Origin: Rostratula benghalensis
Taxonomy: Eukaryota > Chordata > Aves > Charadriiformes > Rostratulidae
DNA: 64,000 nt
Assembly: GCA_013399305.1 (NCBI GenBank)
Contig: VXAI01000164.1
Span: 931,839-995,838, forward strand
Direction: 5' to 3'
Both the position numbers and the translations under genes were made by a program. Under the pieces are notes generated by a model. The model ran no database searches and was not told the DNA's origin. It worked only from the letters and a program-made list of their open reading frames with translations. Shown here one piece after another: positions 52,701-62,400 of this stretch (positions within the stretch are counted from its first letter, which is position 1; each line of letters starts with the position of its first letter).

Positions 52701-55700
52701 TGATTTTCTTGACAAACATCTGTCTGCTATTATAAAAAAAAAAAAAAAAAAAGATTTAATATTTAGTTTGTGCAAACTTTGATAGCACACACTACTCAGA
52801 TAGACAGAACATCAGGTACATTTTTCTTCATACAATCTTGTGAGCCTGTCCTGATTTAACTACTTTATGTCACCGTTATGCAATGCACAACCATGGCATT
52901 ATCAGTGCCTTTTAAAATATTGCCTCTGTGTCAGAGTGTATCTGGATTGATAACCTTCCTGCTCAGCTTTTTTTAATTATTATTTTTTTAAACATAAAAC
53001 TCCCACAGAACGCCAAAACCTCATCTTCTTCAAAAATGCTATAGACATCCAAGAGCCAAAGCCAGACTGGGTTATCAGCGCTGTTGCAGAAAGGTGATGC
53101 TGCCTGGTTTTATAGAAACCACTGATTTTTGTGACACATACTTTTGGAGTCACTTTATTTAAGCGCTCCTGAAGGGAAGAGAAGGAAGGAACAGTTATCC
53201 TTATAACACCCTGAACATGCATTTGACTGGTTCAGAGCAGAAATGTATGTTAAAGAAAGAGATTTTTAAATCCTAGCAACTGTTACCAGGGCTATAGAGA
53301 ACTTCCTGCTCACCTGTGGTATTAAGCACCTCTTCATTTTCCTGTTTGTCTTCTTCAGGTGCATCCTCCTCATTGTTGTTGCTATCCAGCTCTTTCATTA
53401 GGTCCTCGATGGCATAGGGGGACTGATCCACAATGAGCTCAAAGATACCAGTGGCTACAGCATGCAGCATACCTCGTCTGTGTCACAAGACAGCAGAGAC
53501 CAGAGTTGAAAGGCAGAAACGTACACACTCTCCCCATCACATTATAAAAACAGGAATTTGAGTGACACAGGGAAAAATGGGCAAGAAAGAAGAAAATGGA
53601 AGAGCATCCAGCTCTCCAGGTGAGGAAAGTGAACCTGCTACTTCCTAAGCACAAACCCTTTAATTCAGTGTCCTGCCAATGTTCCCCTCTTAAATTTCAC
53701 TGAGTTTATATGCTACTCTATATTACAGTGAAACAACAAAGAATCTAACCAGCTCAGCTGTTCTACCCATGTTTGAAAACAAACAAACAAAAAAAGACAA
53801 AACCAACCAACAGAAGTTGATAGTTCTTATAAATCTATGAAGACTATTTATAGCTTTGATAAACACAAGTTATGTTCAAATGACTTTGCATATCATTAGT
53901 AAAATATCCTTCTTTCTCTGCATTTTGAAGTTATATAGTGACTCTTTTTCAATCCATTCATTACCAGGTGGGGTGGTATATGCAGAATTTCTTAATTCTT
54001 AGAACTATTTATCCTTTCATTAAACTTACTCCTTTGATGTGGCGGCAATTTTGCAGAAAGGCTCAATGAACTTGAGATTCTGGTCTGCTGTGAGCTGTAT
54101 GATTAGAAAGAAAATAATGAGTACAATAAAAAAATGTATGTGTACACTCATATTTGGTATAGGGGGATATTTGGTGTAGGGAGATCTTTAAGAACTTAAG
54201 TCAAAGTCATTCAGTATACTATCTAACTCCAACTGACAGAAGTATCCAGTGACTTTTTGTTACCACTAAATTCCAGATATTCCCTGGAATTATTATAAAA
54301 ATGTTGACTGCTTTGCAGGCTTTAATCTACTGAGTACAGAAATACAACAAAGCTTCTTATTTTAGGTATGGAAACATGAGGCAGAGAAAACTTGGTGCAC
54401 TTTCTCAAGGCAGGTCTGTAGCAGACATGAATAAGATCTGAGTGTCACTTAACTGGAGCACCAGCTACCGTAATACTAAAGCTTAAAACCCTTCCCTAAA
54501 TTTATGAGCATCAGCTGTGATTTAAAATAGTCTAGGGGACTAATTCCCCATGCTTCCTCTGAGTAGCTCAGCCACAGTTTTGTGGCTGTGGAGCTGCAGA
54601 AATTATTTGGGCTCCAAGTGCAGTTAATTCTCTGGTGTGGGCATTTTCTCTCTCACACTGCACAATTCAGAACCTCTAAAGCCGCAGGCAGGATTGCTTT
54701 CAATACTGACAGCAAAGAATACAAATGGAAAACTTCAAAATCAGCTTCCCCCATCGCAAGGAGATCTATTAGATGCCAAAAACAAGAGGAGGTAAATCAG
54801 CAGGAGCCTGGAAAGAAGCGTGGGGCAGCTCACAGCTCGGCCTACTGAAGTAATAGAAGTACTCCAGAAGAAGTTCAGCAGCAACAGCTGCAGTGACAGG
54901 CTTTCAGTTCCTGCAAAACTCTGCATCGCTGTGCTGGCAACCAAAATGAAGGGCAACTGGAAGAGCAATCTACAGCAGAGAAACACAGATGTCATGACCA
55001 AAATGAACAACTGGATGTAGTGGGTCGATTGCTCAACGTAGGAGGAATAATGTTTGAAGCAACAACAGGCAAATAATAGACAACTTTGAAAGCTCACTTT
55101 CTTCCTCTACATTCTCACTGTCTACGCTAAGATGTGAATAAAAGTAAAAACAAAACTTGCAATAACTCCATTCTTATTCGTTGTTCCAATGTTACATTTA
55201 AAATTGTTTAAACATACATAGCCTAAAAATTTTATTTGTTCTAAAATGCTGCATGCCACAGTTAACATTAACCAGGAAGAAAATGACAACATATTTTCTA
55301 ACCTCCTTTGCACCAACTTTAGCCAATTCATCCAGATAGATATCAATGAAATGTAACTTTATCCCAGTGGGAGCATTGCTTTCTGGGTCCATAACTTCTT
55401 TAATTAGTAGTGGCAGCAGTAGTTCCATTAAACTGCAAAAAAAGAATAGAGAATATTCATATTTAATCATTCACCATTCTATTTGCTTTGAAAACAAACT
55501 CTAGTTGTTCACAGTTTTACCAGTTACTTAAGAACAATTCAATATTCATAACAAATGACCAATTTTCACATCTTTAAACAAAATTTAAAAAAATCCATCC
55601 ATAATCAGAACTCCTTATGATGTAGGTGATTTTGCAGCATTAGACAGTCCACTCAATGCAATTTGCTACAGTGATAATCACTGCTTTAAAATTCACACCT

Positions 55701-58700
55701 TAATTTGGCTTTCAGTTTATTAGGACATATGATTGATGTGAGGGAGGAGGGATTCTGCCATCTGAGCAGGGCACTCCAAAGACACAGCTGTCACATTCAT
55801 CTACCCCTGATGGGCAACACCCTCATACCCTTCCATTTTATGAGATGATTTGCATTTTGGTGCACACCCAAGGATTAAATTTAATACTGAACCGTCTCAA
55901 ACTCATTTCAACTGTGCGGACTTTGCCTTTGTTAAAGCATGTTATTCCCTGCCCCCTGGAGCAAAACAATTAAGCTGAAGAAAGACTGAGGGCTAAGCTA
56001 GGCATAAAAAAAAAAAAAAAAAAAACAAACCAAACACCATTCCAATATCTCAAGCCAGAAGGGAATGAGCTATGTACAAGGAGGACTGTGGCTCTGTTCA
56101 GCTATTGACTTCTGGAATACCAACAAATACTGCTGGAGTGACATGGCTCAAAGAAACATGCTGTCACTGATTCATCTAAGCATCACTTGGGACTTTTTTT
56201 TCTTTTTCTGATGCCTATCCTTGCTATCTTTCAGGAAAATGAAGCTTTGTATGTTCCACACTTTCTTCCCTGGTTTTCTGGGACCTCCTGCAATTTTGCC
56301 CAGTTTCAGTTCCAAAGAGAATTTAAAGCAGTCCAAACCAACAAAGATTATTTCAGTTACGTTGAAACTCCTTTCTTCAAAAGCAGTTGAAAAGAAAAGA
56401 GAAATGGGAGACATGCTAGGCAGCTGTTAGGAATTATGATCTGTTCCCACACTTCCACCTCTGATGGTGAAGCACCTCCAGGCCATCCTTCCAGTGAAGC
56501 TGGAAAGAGGGAGGCCAAAGCAGAAAGAAACCTTGTCAGAGATCAGTTTTGTGTCTTTCTGTAGAACATGCACTAAATGTCGTAGTCAGATGTGATAGTA
56601 ATTGATTACAGTGTATATTTGACTTAAAGTGTAACACCTAACTTTGTTTCTGACCTACGTATCTTAAGTGATCTGGAGAACAAATAAGCCTTAGTGCTAA
56701 GACTCCATGGCAGCACCATCTATGGCGAAAAAGGATCTATTAAATTAAAATACATTTGATACAGGTAAACTGGGCAACTTCTTTATGATGCAACTACATT
56801 CAGAAATCTGCTTACCTTTCATCCCATTCATTTCTTTTCAGTACTTCAAAGGACTGCCTCAAAATCCTGCGCATTAGCTGCAAAGTACAAAATTTGTTAC
56901 ACATGCTGTTCAGGAACAGATAGAGGAGTTAGTGGGACTGTAATACGAATTGGCTTCTTAGTAAACTTCTTCATAGCATAACAAAGCGGAAAGCTTCCTC
57001 ACACGAACATTTTGACACACCTGTCTATCATGTCAAGCAATAGAAGGATGTTGTAAAGCTCCAAAGATAATAAACTGCTTTCACACCCGAAGCTCAGAGA
57101 AATCCATGACCACCTACTATATAGCTTTCCCATGCTCCATCACCCTGACATCTTCATTAAATGCTGCCGAGTCTGAAAAAACCCCACAGCTTAAATCGCA
57201 GACAAGAATATAGGGCAAATGATAACTATAATTGAATTTAGTTGAAACTTGCACTAAGAGACAGCCATGTGTAAATTAGCTACATTAATCTGGCTCAAAA
57301 CACTTCACTTAGTGAAATACCTGGTTTCTGCTAACTTTGAGAAACAAAAAGCAGCACTGAATATGGCTGCAGTGAACTGCTTTCAAAGAAGATGGTGAAC
57401 ACGATTTTGTTCTTTACAAAAGGTAAAAAAAGGCAGGTCCTAAGATTCCTCTCTCTCTGATTTTACTATTTGTTCTAATGTGGTGTTTCCTATTGAAAAC
57501 CTTTAAAACTAGTATCTCTTGCAATGCATCAAGATTGTCACTTGTCTTCTCTTATAATATACATAAATGCACGTGCAGACAAAGCTGCCTTCCAGCACAC
57601 CATCACCAACACATCTTTTCTTGTGGAAAGGACTTCTAAGAGAGTTAGTATTACCATATAGTACTTATCGAGACGCAGGTTGTCTATCCCATTCCATTCA
57701 CGGTTCATAGTTTGCCAGAATGTCTGAATGAACAGGTTTCCTGTCAGAGAGTAAGAAAAAGTAGCCGCGTGTCTGCACAAGGATTTATTTTGCTCACCTG
57801 GAAGAATCTCAAGAAGTCACTGGTGATGGGGACAGAGCTATGGGAAGACACACTTAAGACAGGTAGAAGGCCAACTCAATTAAACTTCAGAACACCACAA
57901 GAAAAGGCACACAGCTACTTTTAAAGACAAGTGTAATTACAGGGATAGCTTTGCATCTATTTTGTGTTATATACACACAAGTTAGAGCAAAATAGCCATT
58001 CTCCACTCATTTCTACCCATGAAAGTTTTGGCATTGACTGAGCACTCTATTCAAGGGCATTTTTAATACTAGGTAATTAACAGCTCATGAAACAAGGTTG
58101 GTTTAGAGTAGGAAATACACAGAACAAGTAACTCTGTGCAGAATGGCAAAGTAAGGGGCCAGGTTTACTTTGCTACACGCTCTGCAGAAGCCTCACCTTT
58201 GTCACACTGGAGATACAACTCTTTCCCTGCAACAACCAGAAACAAACTGCATCTCATGCTTCCCTTAATGCAATCATGCACACCACTTGGACAAAAAGCA
58301 AAGAAAAACATAACAACACCCCTATCTGGCTGCCTCTATTTTGGAACTCTGATAGTGGCCTCAAAGTAGCCAAAGATGAAAGAACCTTACAAAGAATTAG
58401 ATAATGACATAGTACTTACGAGCCTCTGTATTCTGAAAGACGTGGATAAGCTGTGAGATATTGTCTGCAAGTTCCTCCTAAAAGTAAAGGTAGTCAATGT
58501 AGCACATTTCAGAGCTTGGTCTCCTCACTAAACACATAACCAGAAAACAGCAAGTAGTATGAATATTATGTAACATCCCTCAAAATGAAAAATATTTTCT
58601 TAACAGCTGCTTTAGTACTGCAGTTATCCCTCCACTGGGATTAGGTCAGTTGTAAAAGAAGATCCAAGGGTATCAAGCCCTGCTCGTTTCATCAGATCTC

Positions 58701-59472
58701 TGCAAAAACCATCTTTTTGACAGCAGACAAACTATGAGGAGAAAAATCCCATTTATTTAAATTAACCAATGAAGTAAAACTTTAAGTGTACTGTTTTCAT
58801 ATAGCTTAATTGTAGGTGGGAGTTTGCTGGGCTATGTGTGAGGCAGGGCTTGTTCATGCAAGCAGACAGGTAGGGAGTAAGGTACCATTTGGAAGTAGGG
58901 AGACAAACTGGTAGTAATTGACAAAAGTCAGCAGTAGAAATGAAGTTGGCAGCAGAGGAAGTGCTGCTGAACTAGAAAGAAAGGGAAGTGTGAAACTTTA
59001 AAGCCAGGCTAACTAGAAGTTGCAGGTATGTTGTAGTTAAGGGCAACCTGCTGTTACTGCTTTAGTTCCACCACATCAGTACACATCATAACAGGATATA
59101 TTTCAGTTGTGGTTCTGGAAGGTAAACAGCCATGCCTGGCATTCAGAGGGCGATTCCAAACTTGATACCATTTAGGCCTCTGCTCATGTGGTGAGGATCA
59201 CTGAGTTACAGTCACCTCTCCTGCACAAGCCACCTATGTACAGCAAGGGAAGGAGGAAAAAAAACAAACACGTGAGCAAAACTCACTAAGGTCATGTTCA
59301 CTATTCTAAATGAGTATGAAATTAGTATGTTCCTATAGTGTATTTTAGAAGATACTCATTCAAGCAAATATAAAAAACAGTTACTATACCTGTAGCAGAG
59401 GTTTATCCTGCATCCACATACAATAGAAGAGGCCCTTCCATACTTTTAGCAGTTCTTCCTGGCTGAAACCAC
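43590..59472 (-). CDS. RRP1B: Ribosomal RNA processing protein 1 homolog B, partial (exons 2 to 16; first coding exon missing)
   Basis: RRP1B is a nucleolar Nop52/RRP1-family protein that takes part in 60S ribosome maturation, targets protein phosphatase 1 to nucleoli and has reported chromatin and splicing roles. Coding segments, in gene order: 59390..59472, 58420..58477, 57655..57740, 56816..56877, 55303..55432, 54030..54094, 53314..53477, 52632..52723, 50927..51024, 50415..50434, 49890..50015, 48415..49142, 45706..45852, 44900..44966, 43590..43780. Every junction is GT-AG and every phase agrees. The total of 2117 bp ends in TAA. The N-terminal Nop52 helical domain occupies the first eight or so exons. 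A long, lysine-rich, low-complexity middle follows (exon 13). The C-terminus carries PP1 docking motifs KVTF and KSIL. The C-terminal block KKVTFGLN...[12 protein letters not shown] identifies RRP1B and not its paralogue RRP1. Human RRP1B has 758 residues. About 44 residues from the first exon are lacking here, so the full bird protein would be near 750. Confidence 0.96.
44900..44966 (-). CDS. RRP1B: RRP1B exon 15, carries the KVTF PP1 motif
   Basis: This 67-bp exon encodes [20 protein letters not shown], then TA and the first base of a Glu codon. KVTF is the RVxF-type docking site for the PP1 catalytic subunit. Acceptor is ttttcag and donor gtgagt. Confidence 0.96.
45706..45852 (-). CDS. RRP1B: RRP1B exon 14
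   Basis: This 147-bp exon encodes 49 residues including [20 protein letters not shown] (human ESDFVKFDTPFLPKPLFFRR). Acceptor is ttcatag and donor gtaatg; phase 0 at both ends, so it could be skipped without a frameshift. Confidence 0.95.
47392..47451 (+). mobile_element. CR1 LINE, terminal 60 bp
   Basis: A short CR1 tail lies in the RRP1B intron between exons 13 and 14: tggttggactagaagatctc, aaggccccttccaaccc, and attctatgattcta. It is antisense to RRP1B. Confidence 0.8.
48415..49142 (-). CDS. RRP1B: RRP1B exon 13, long lysine-rich exon
   Basis: This 728-bp exon has acceptor gatttag and donor GCG|gtacgt. It encodes about 242 low-complexity residues rich in Lys, Ser, Glu and Asn with repeated basic clusters ([34 protein letters not shown]) that are likely nuclear or nucleolar targeting signals. 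Although sequence is loosely conserved, VLVNGDTHL and SVETNGVLE match human VPVNGSGLS and LVEHNGVLE. Ends in phase 0. The plus-strand open frames in this interval arise from its skewed Lys codons. Confidence 0.94.
49890..50015 (-). CDS. RRP1B: RRP1B exon 12
   Basis: This 126-bp exon encodes [20 protein letters not shown], then [20 protein letters not shown] and K. It has an acidic patch (TDEDDDE) followed by a basic RRKKK cluster, as in human (ADEDDQ ... KHKKKG ... NLEKEKG). Acceptor is caacag and donor gtaggt. Confidence 0.95.
50415..50434 (-). CDS. RRP1B: RRP1B exon 11, 20-nt micro-exon
   Basis: This exon is only 20 nt, between acceptor aacctccag and donor gtaagg. It encodes the end of a Lys codon, FQDLAE and the first base of a Gly codon. 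Human RRP1B has FQDLSEG at the same place, and without this exon the frame would be lost. Confidence 0.93.
50927..51024 (-). CDS. RRP1B: RRP1B exon 10
   Basis: This 98-bp exon encodes [20 protein letters not shown], then [12 protein letters not shown] and AA of a split Lys codon. It matches human [20 protein letters not shown]. Acceptor is ccaacag and donor gtgagt. Confidence 0.95.
51209..52022 (-). mobile_element. CR1 LINE, 3' part with ORF2 C-terminal remnant
   Basis: This is the largest CR1 here, in the intron between RRP1B exons 9 and 10, in the sense orientation of the gene. It runs from the 3' region (ggttagggttggaaaggacc) back through the TCCACAACTTCTCTGGGCAACC and GTCCCTCCCC blocks into the end of ORF2. 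The reverse-transcriptase C-terminal region is recognisable on the minus strand ([20 protein letters not shown]), but split over several frames. It is a dead copy. The terminal octamers are poorly preserved. Confidence 0.92.
52632..52723 (-). CDS. RRP1B: RRP1B exon 9 (NAGNAG acceptor)
   Basis: This exon encodes [20 protein letters not shown], then [10 protein letters not shown], with donor gtttgt. The acceptor reads tagcag after a long T-tract (A18 on the plus strand). Either AG keeps the frame: use of the first AG extends the exon to 52726 and adds one residue (Ala-Asp instead of Asp). Sequence is less conserved than the Nop52 exons. Confidence 0.88.
53142..53168 (-). other. Candidate cryptic or poison exon in RRP1B intron 8
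   Basis: A 27-bp segment is bounded by a strong acceptor (cttctcttcccttcag) and a plausible donor (gtatgtg). Joined to exon 8 in phase 1 it would read an in-frame TAA four codons in. Direct joining of exon 8 to exon 9 keeps the frame, so this is not needed for the normal protein. Confidence 0.3.
53314..53477 (-). CDS. RRP1B: RRP1B exon 8
   Basis: This 164-bp exon encodes [20 protein letters not shown], then an acidic run rich in Asp, Glu and Asn. It marks the end of the Nop52 globular domain (human RGVFEAIVDQSPF) and the start of the disordered region. Acceptor is gacacag and donor gtgagc. It ends in phase 1. Confidence 0.95.
54030..54094 (-). CDS. RRP1B: RRP1B exon 7
   Basis: This 65-bp exon encodes [20 protein letters not shown], then K and GA of a split codon. 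The donor is gtaagt and the acceptor catacag. It matches human [20 protein letters not shown]. Confidence 0.95.
55303..55432 (-). CDS. RRP1B: RRP1B exon 6
   Basis: This 130-bp exon with acceptor tttttgcag and donor gttaga encodes [20 protein letters not shown], then [20 protein letters not shown] and AKE. The [11 protein letters not shown] segment is a hallmark of the family. It ends in phase 0. Confidence 0.95.
56006..56025. repeat. A20 homopolymer in RRP1B intron 5
   Basis: A run of 20 A is followed by caaaccaaac. It is treated as a simple repeat. Confidence 0.9.
56816..56877 (-). CDS. RRP1B: RRP1B exon 5
   Basis: This 62-bp exon encodes [20 protein letters not shown], then AG of a split Ser codon. 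Acceptor is tttgcag and donor gtaagc. Human counterpart is [20 protein letters not shown]. Confidence 0.95.
57655..57740 (-). CDS. RRP1B: RRP1B exon 4
   Basis: This 86-bp exon encodes [20 protein letters not shown], then LRLDKYYM, after completing an Arg codon across the junction. The acceptor is ctgacag and the donor gtaata. The [13 protein letters not shown] core is among the most conserved parts of the RRP1 family. Confidence 0.95.
58420..58477 (-). CDS. RRP1B: RRP1B exon 3
   Basis: This 58-bp exon encodes [19 protein letters not shown] and leaves one base of the next codon. Acceptor is ttttag and donor gtaagt. It corresponds to human EELANTISQLIHVVNNSEA within the Nop52 domain. Confidence 0.95.
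59390..59472 (-). CDS. RRP1B: RRP1B exon 2
   Basis: This is an 83-bp exon starting in phase 1 with GT, then [20 protein letters not shown] and QDKPLLQ. Acceptor is accgtag and donor CAG|gtatag. It matches the vertebrate RRP1B Nop52-domain start (human [20 protein letters not shown]). The leading two bases must complete a Gly codon begun in exon 1, which is not in the window. Confidence 0.95.
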
Positions 59473-62400
59473 CTACGGTACAGAAGAAGTCTGAATGAAA
59501 ATGAAAAATCCCACATTTCCACCAGAATGTTTTCATGCAGTTCCCTCTGTTCCCTGTTTTTTTTTGCTTTTGTTTTTGTTATATTCTTTTGAGCACATCT
59601 TGGTTCCTACTGTAAGCACAGTAATTGGAAGCCAACTTAGCATAGGTCAGTAATTCCATGCCAATAAGCTTCTATCTTGTACCACGGTAACTAAGATTTC
59701 AAAGAAATCACAGATGAGATGAATTCTGGTAAATCCCTCTGGCATATTTCTAGCACCAAGTCTGAGAGATATTTCTAATGGGGGCATCATGTCTAATTTT
59801 GCAGCTGAGGTGACGTGCAAATCCTCAAAGAGAACTGGGAAGGATTTTGGAGTGTTTTTTGTTTTGTTTCGTTTGTTAAATCAAGCCTTGCTTTACCCAT
59901 AGCTTTTTCCTTACTAGGGGCTAATTTTGATAGAATAAGCATCTAGGAGTCAACATATTTCTTTTGATATTAAAATGCATAATCAAAGAATCTCAGCAAT
60001 CATAATGAAAATACTTTCCTTACAGTTACTCTTGAGGCACAGTATCATCTCAATTTTAACAGCAAATAATATTTTCACTATTAACATTACAAAAGTTCAC
60101 ATTCTAGTCAAAATCACACATTACAGAAAGGGAATATTACACAGAAAAGAAAATTCTACTATGACTAATAGTTGTTCAAATATGTTGTAAACACTGTATT
60201 AATCATGAATTAATCAATTATAATGGCATACCGTTACAAGGTAGCTACAGTAACCTACCTACAGCTATTTTCAAATTATGGCTCATTAAGTACTCCTAAG
60301 TAATTTCAAAAAAATCCAGTTAGAAGAGTACTCATCCTCACTAAGTTCAAATTTTCTCAAAAAAGATTGCTGTCACTTTTGAAAAAATTTCAGGCATTTG
60401 CCCATCAAAAAGCCCAAGACCTAATCCTAGGTCTAAATTAAGTACCCCCTCCTGGTATCACATAATTTGAAAGCAATTACCACTACTGCACTACTCTCCA
60501 CTCAGACAAAAAACTGTAAACATGTTAAATTAAATCATCTACAGTCATGCTCGGTTAAAAAGAAAGCAAGTAGAGCTGAGCAAAGGAAATATGCAAAACC
60601 GCTACGTAGGAAGCAGTATGCCTAGTAATATTAAGCATTAATTATGAATTTAACTTGTCAGTAACGTTCAGATTAAATAGGGAAGTTTGATCCACTGATT
60701 TAATAGTCATTGGGATATTAAAATCAGTAACACTTACGAACAGAATTCTATGCAATGTATGTAGCAGTACGAAGCAGGCTGAACCTCACACGCAGCACTG
60801 ACTCTACAGAGGGATCAGACGTTAGGCTACGTCCAGGGCATGTCAGCTGCAACCTATGAAGGTGGCTCGGGAGTTCTTCCCTGTCTGGGGAACAAGGCCT
60901 CACATGGGGTTGCTTTTCATGCATGGAGAGCTTTTTGAAGCACCCTAGGCCTCGTCCATTTGACAAAGGACCCTGATCAAAATGTTCTAGAGCTACTTCT
61001 TTGCCTTAGTTGCTCAAAAACAACTTTCAAGATCAGGTTTTCCACTTTACGTACCCTGCTGTTACCATCCACACCCAGAAAGCAATAATAATTAAAATAA
61101 AATATTCTAAAACCTGATTCTATTGTATTAGCAACCACCCCGTGCAAAACTGAAAGCCTTTACCTTAAAGGTACCTTGAGGAAGACTTTGGTTTTAGGGC
61201 TTGGATTGTAACTCTGTCCCCGTGTACAGTGCAGGAGCTTGGATTAGTAATGGTACAACCACTCAATAAAGGCATGCTGCTTTAATGCAAACCTTGTCAG
61301 CATTTCTGTTCGGGAGTTACGCTGTTTTGACATTGCTATCACTAAAATTGTCACATTTTTTTCCTGTCCGAGATAATCTCCAAGAACCAGATCCACATGG
61401 GCTCATTTCAGTGAAAATGACATAACCCTGTTACACGTCTGGGCCCAAGTAAGTGCAGCTCTGTCAGACAGGAAACTACTCCACAATCTTCCCTGTTCTA
61501 CTAAAAGTTACTTTTATTCATTATTATTTTACCAATCAATTCACTGAATGTCACCGTAAATATATCGCCCTGTTATCAGTCTAGCACAGCATGCTCTTCT
61601 TCTCTTTCAAGGTAGAGAGTTCAAGAAGAATGAGTTAATAATTTTAAAAAAGGTCCCCTTTCCAAGGAATAGTGTGCTCATCCGAGTTCATCTGCACACA
61701 CGACGACTTCAGAGCTTCAGCAGTTCTGTGCCTTCCGCAGAGTTCAACTTCCTGTTGAAAATTAAAAGCTCTAGCTTCTCCAAGAAGTTTCCCCAGCACG
61801 GCTTGCAGTTCAGCCTTAGCAGAGACCACACTGAGCCACCCTGCCCTACCTATGAAACATGTGACATAGCTGGTTTATCTAATGAATGAGCCTCATCTCT
61901 CGCAGAACACTGGATGGATCTAACACGGCTAATTAACAAATAACTTTAATAACCCCCACATCTCTCCTGAGCATAATGCATTCTCTGCAAGTCCAAAGAA
62001 GTTAACCTTTGTTTAAGCACTTCTGGGTTGACTAGCACATAACTGTAAGTCAACCTAAGAGCTCTGGAAATCAGTCACCCGTGTTTCCTACGCATTTGCA
62101 TTTCATAGTGGGCTGACTTCAACGCGCAAAAGGTTCACATCCCAGCTGACAATTTCCCTGTGGTGGTTTCCTAAGGCATTAGCTCAACCTGCAACCTTTT
62201 CCCTCAGTTAGGGCACTCCTGTCCATCTGGCAGGCTACTTCCACAGACTTAAGTGCATCTTTGCACTTTGCAATGAGGCACAAAGCGCTACCGAATGCAG
62301 AGAAGCCAGGTCCAGCTTAGGAAGTCTCCAGAGCTGAAAATAGCTAGAGGCTCAGAAAGTACTTGGAAAGACTACCACGTACACTTGCTTGCTTTTAACA

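Noticed and set aside
60721..60966. Minus frame of 72 codons next to a gtaagtg donor-like site, considered as RRP1B exon 1
   Set aside because: Its sequence does not resemble the RRP1 family and it is not in a CpG island; at most an unproven 5' non-coding exon.
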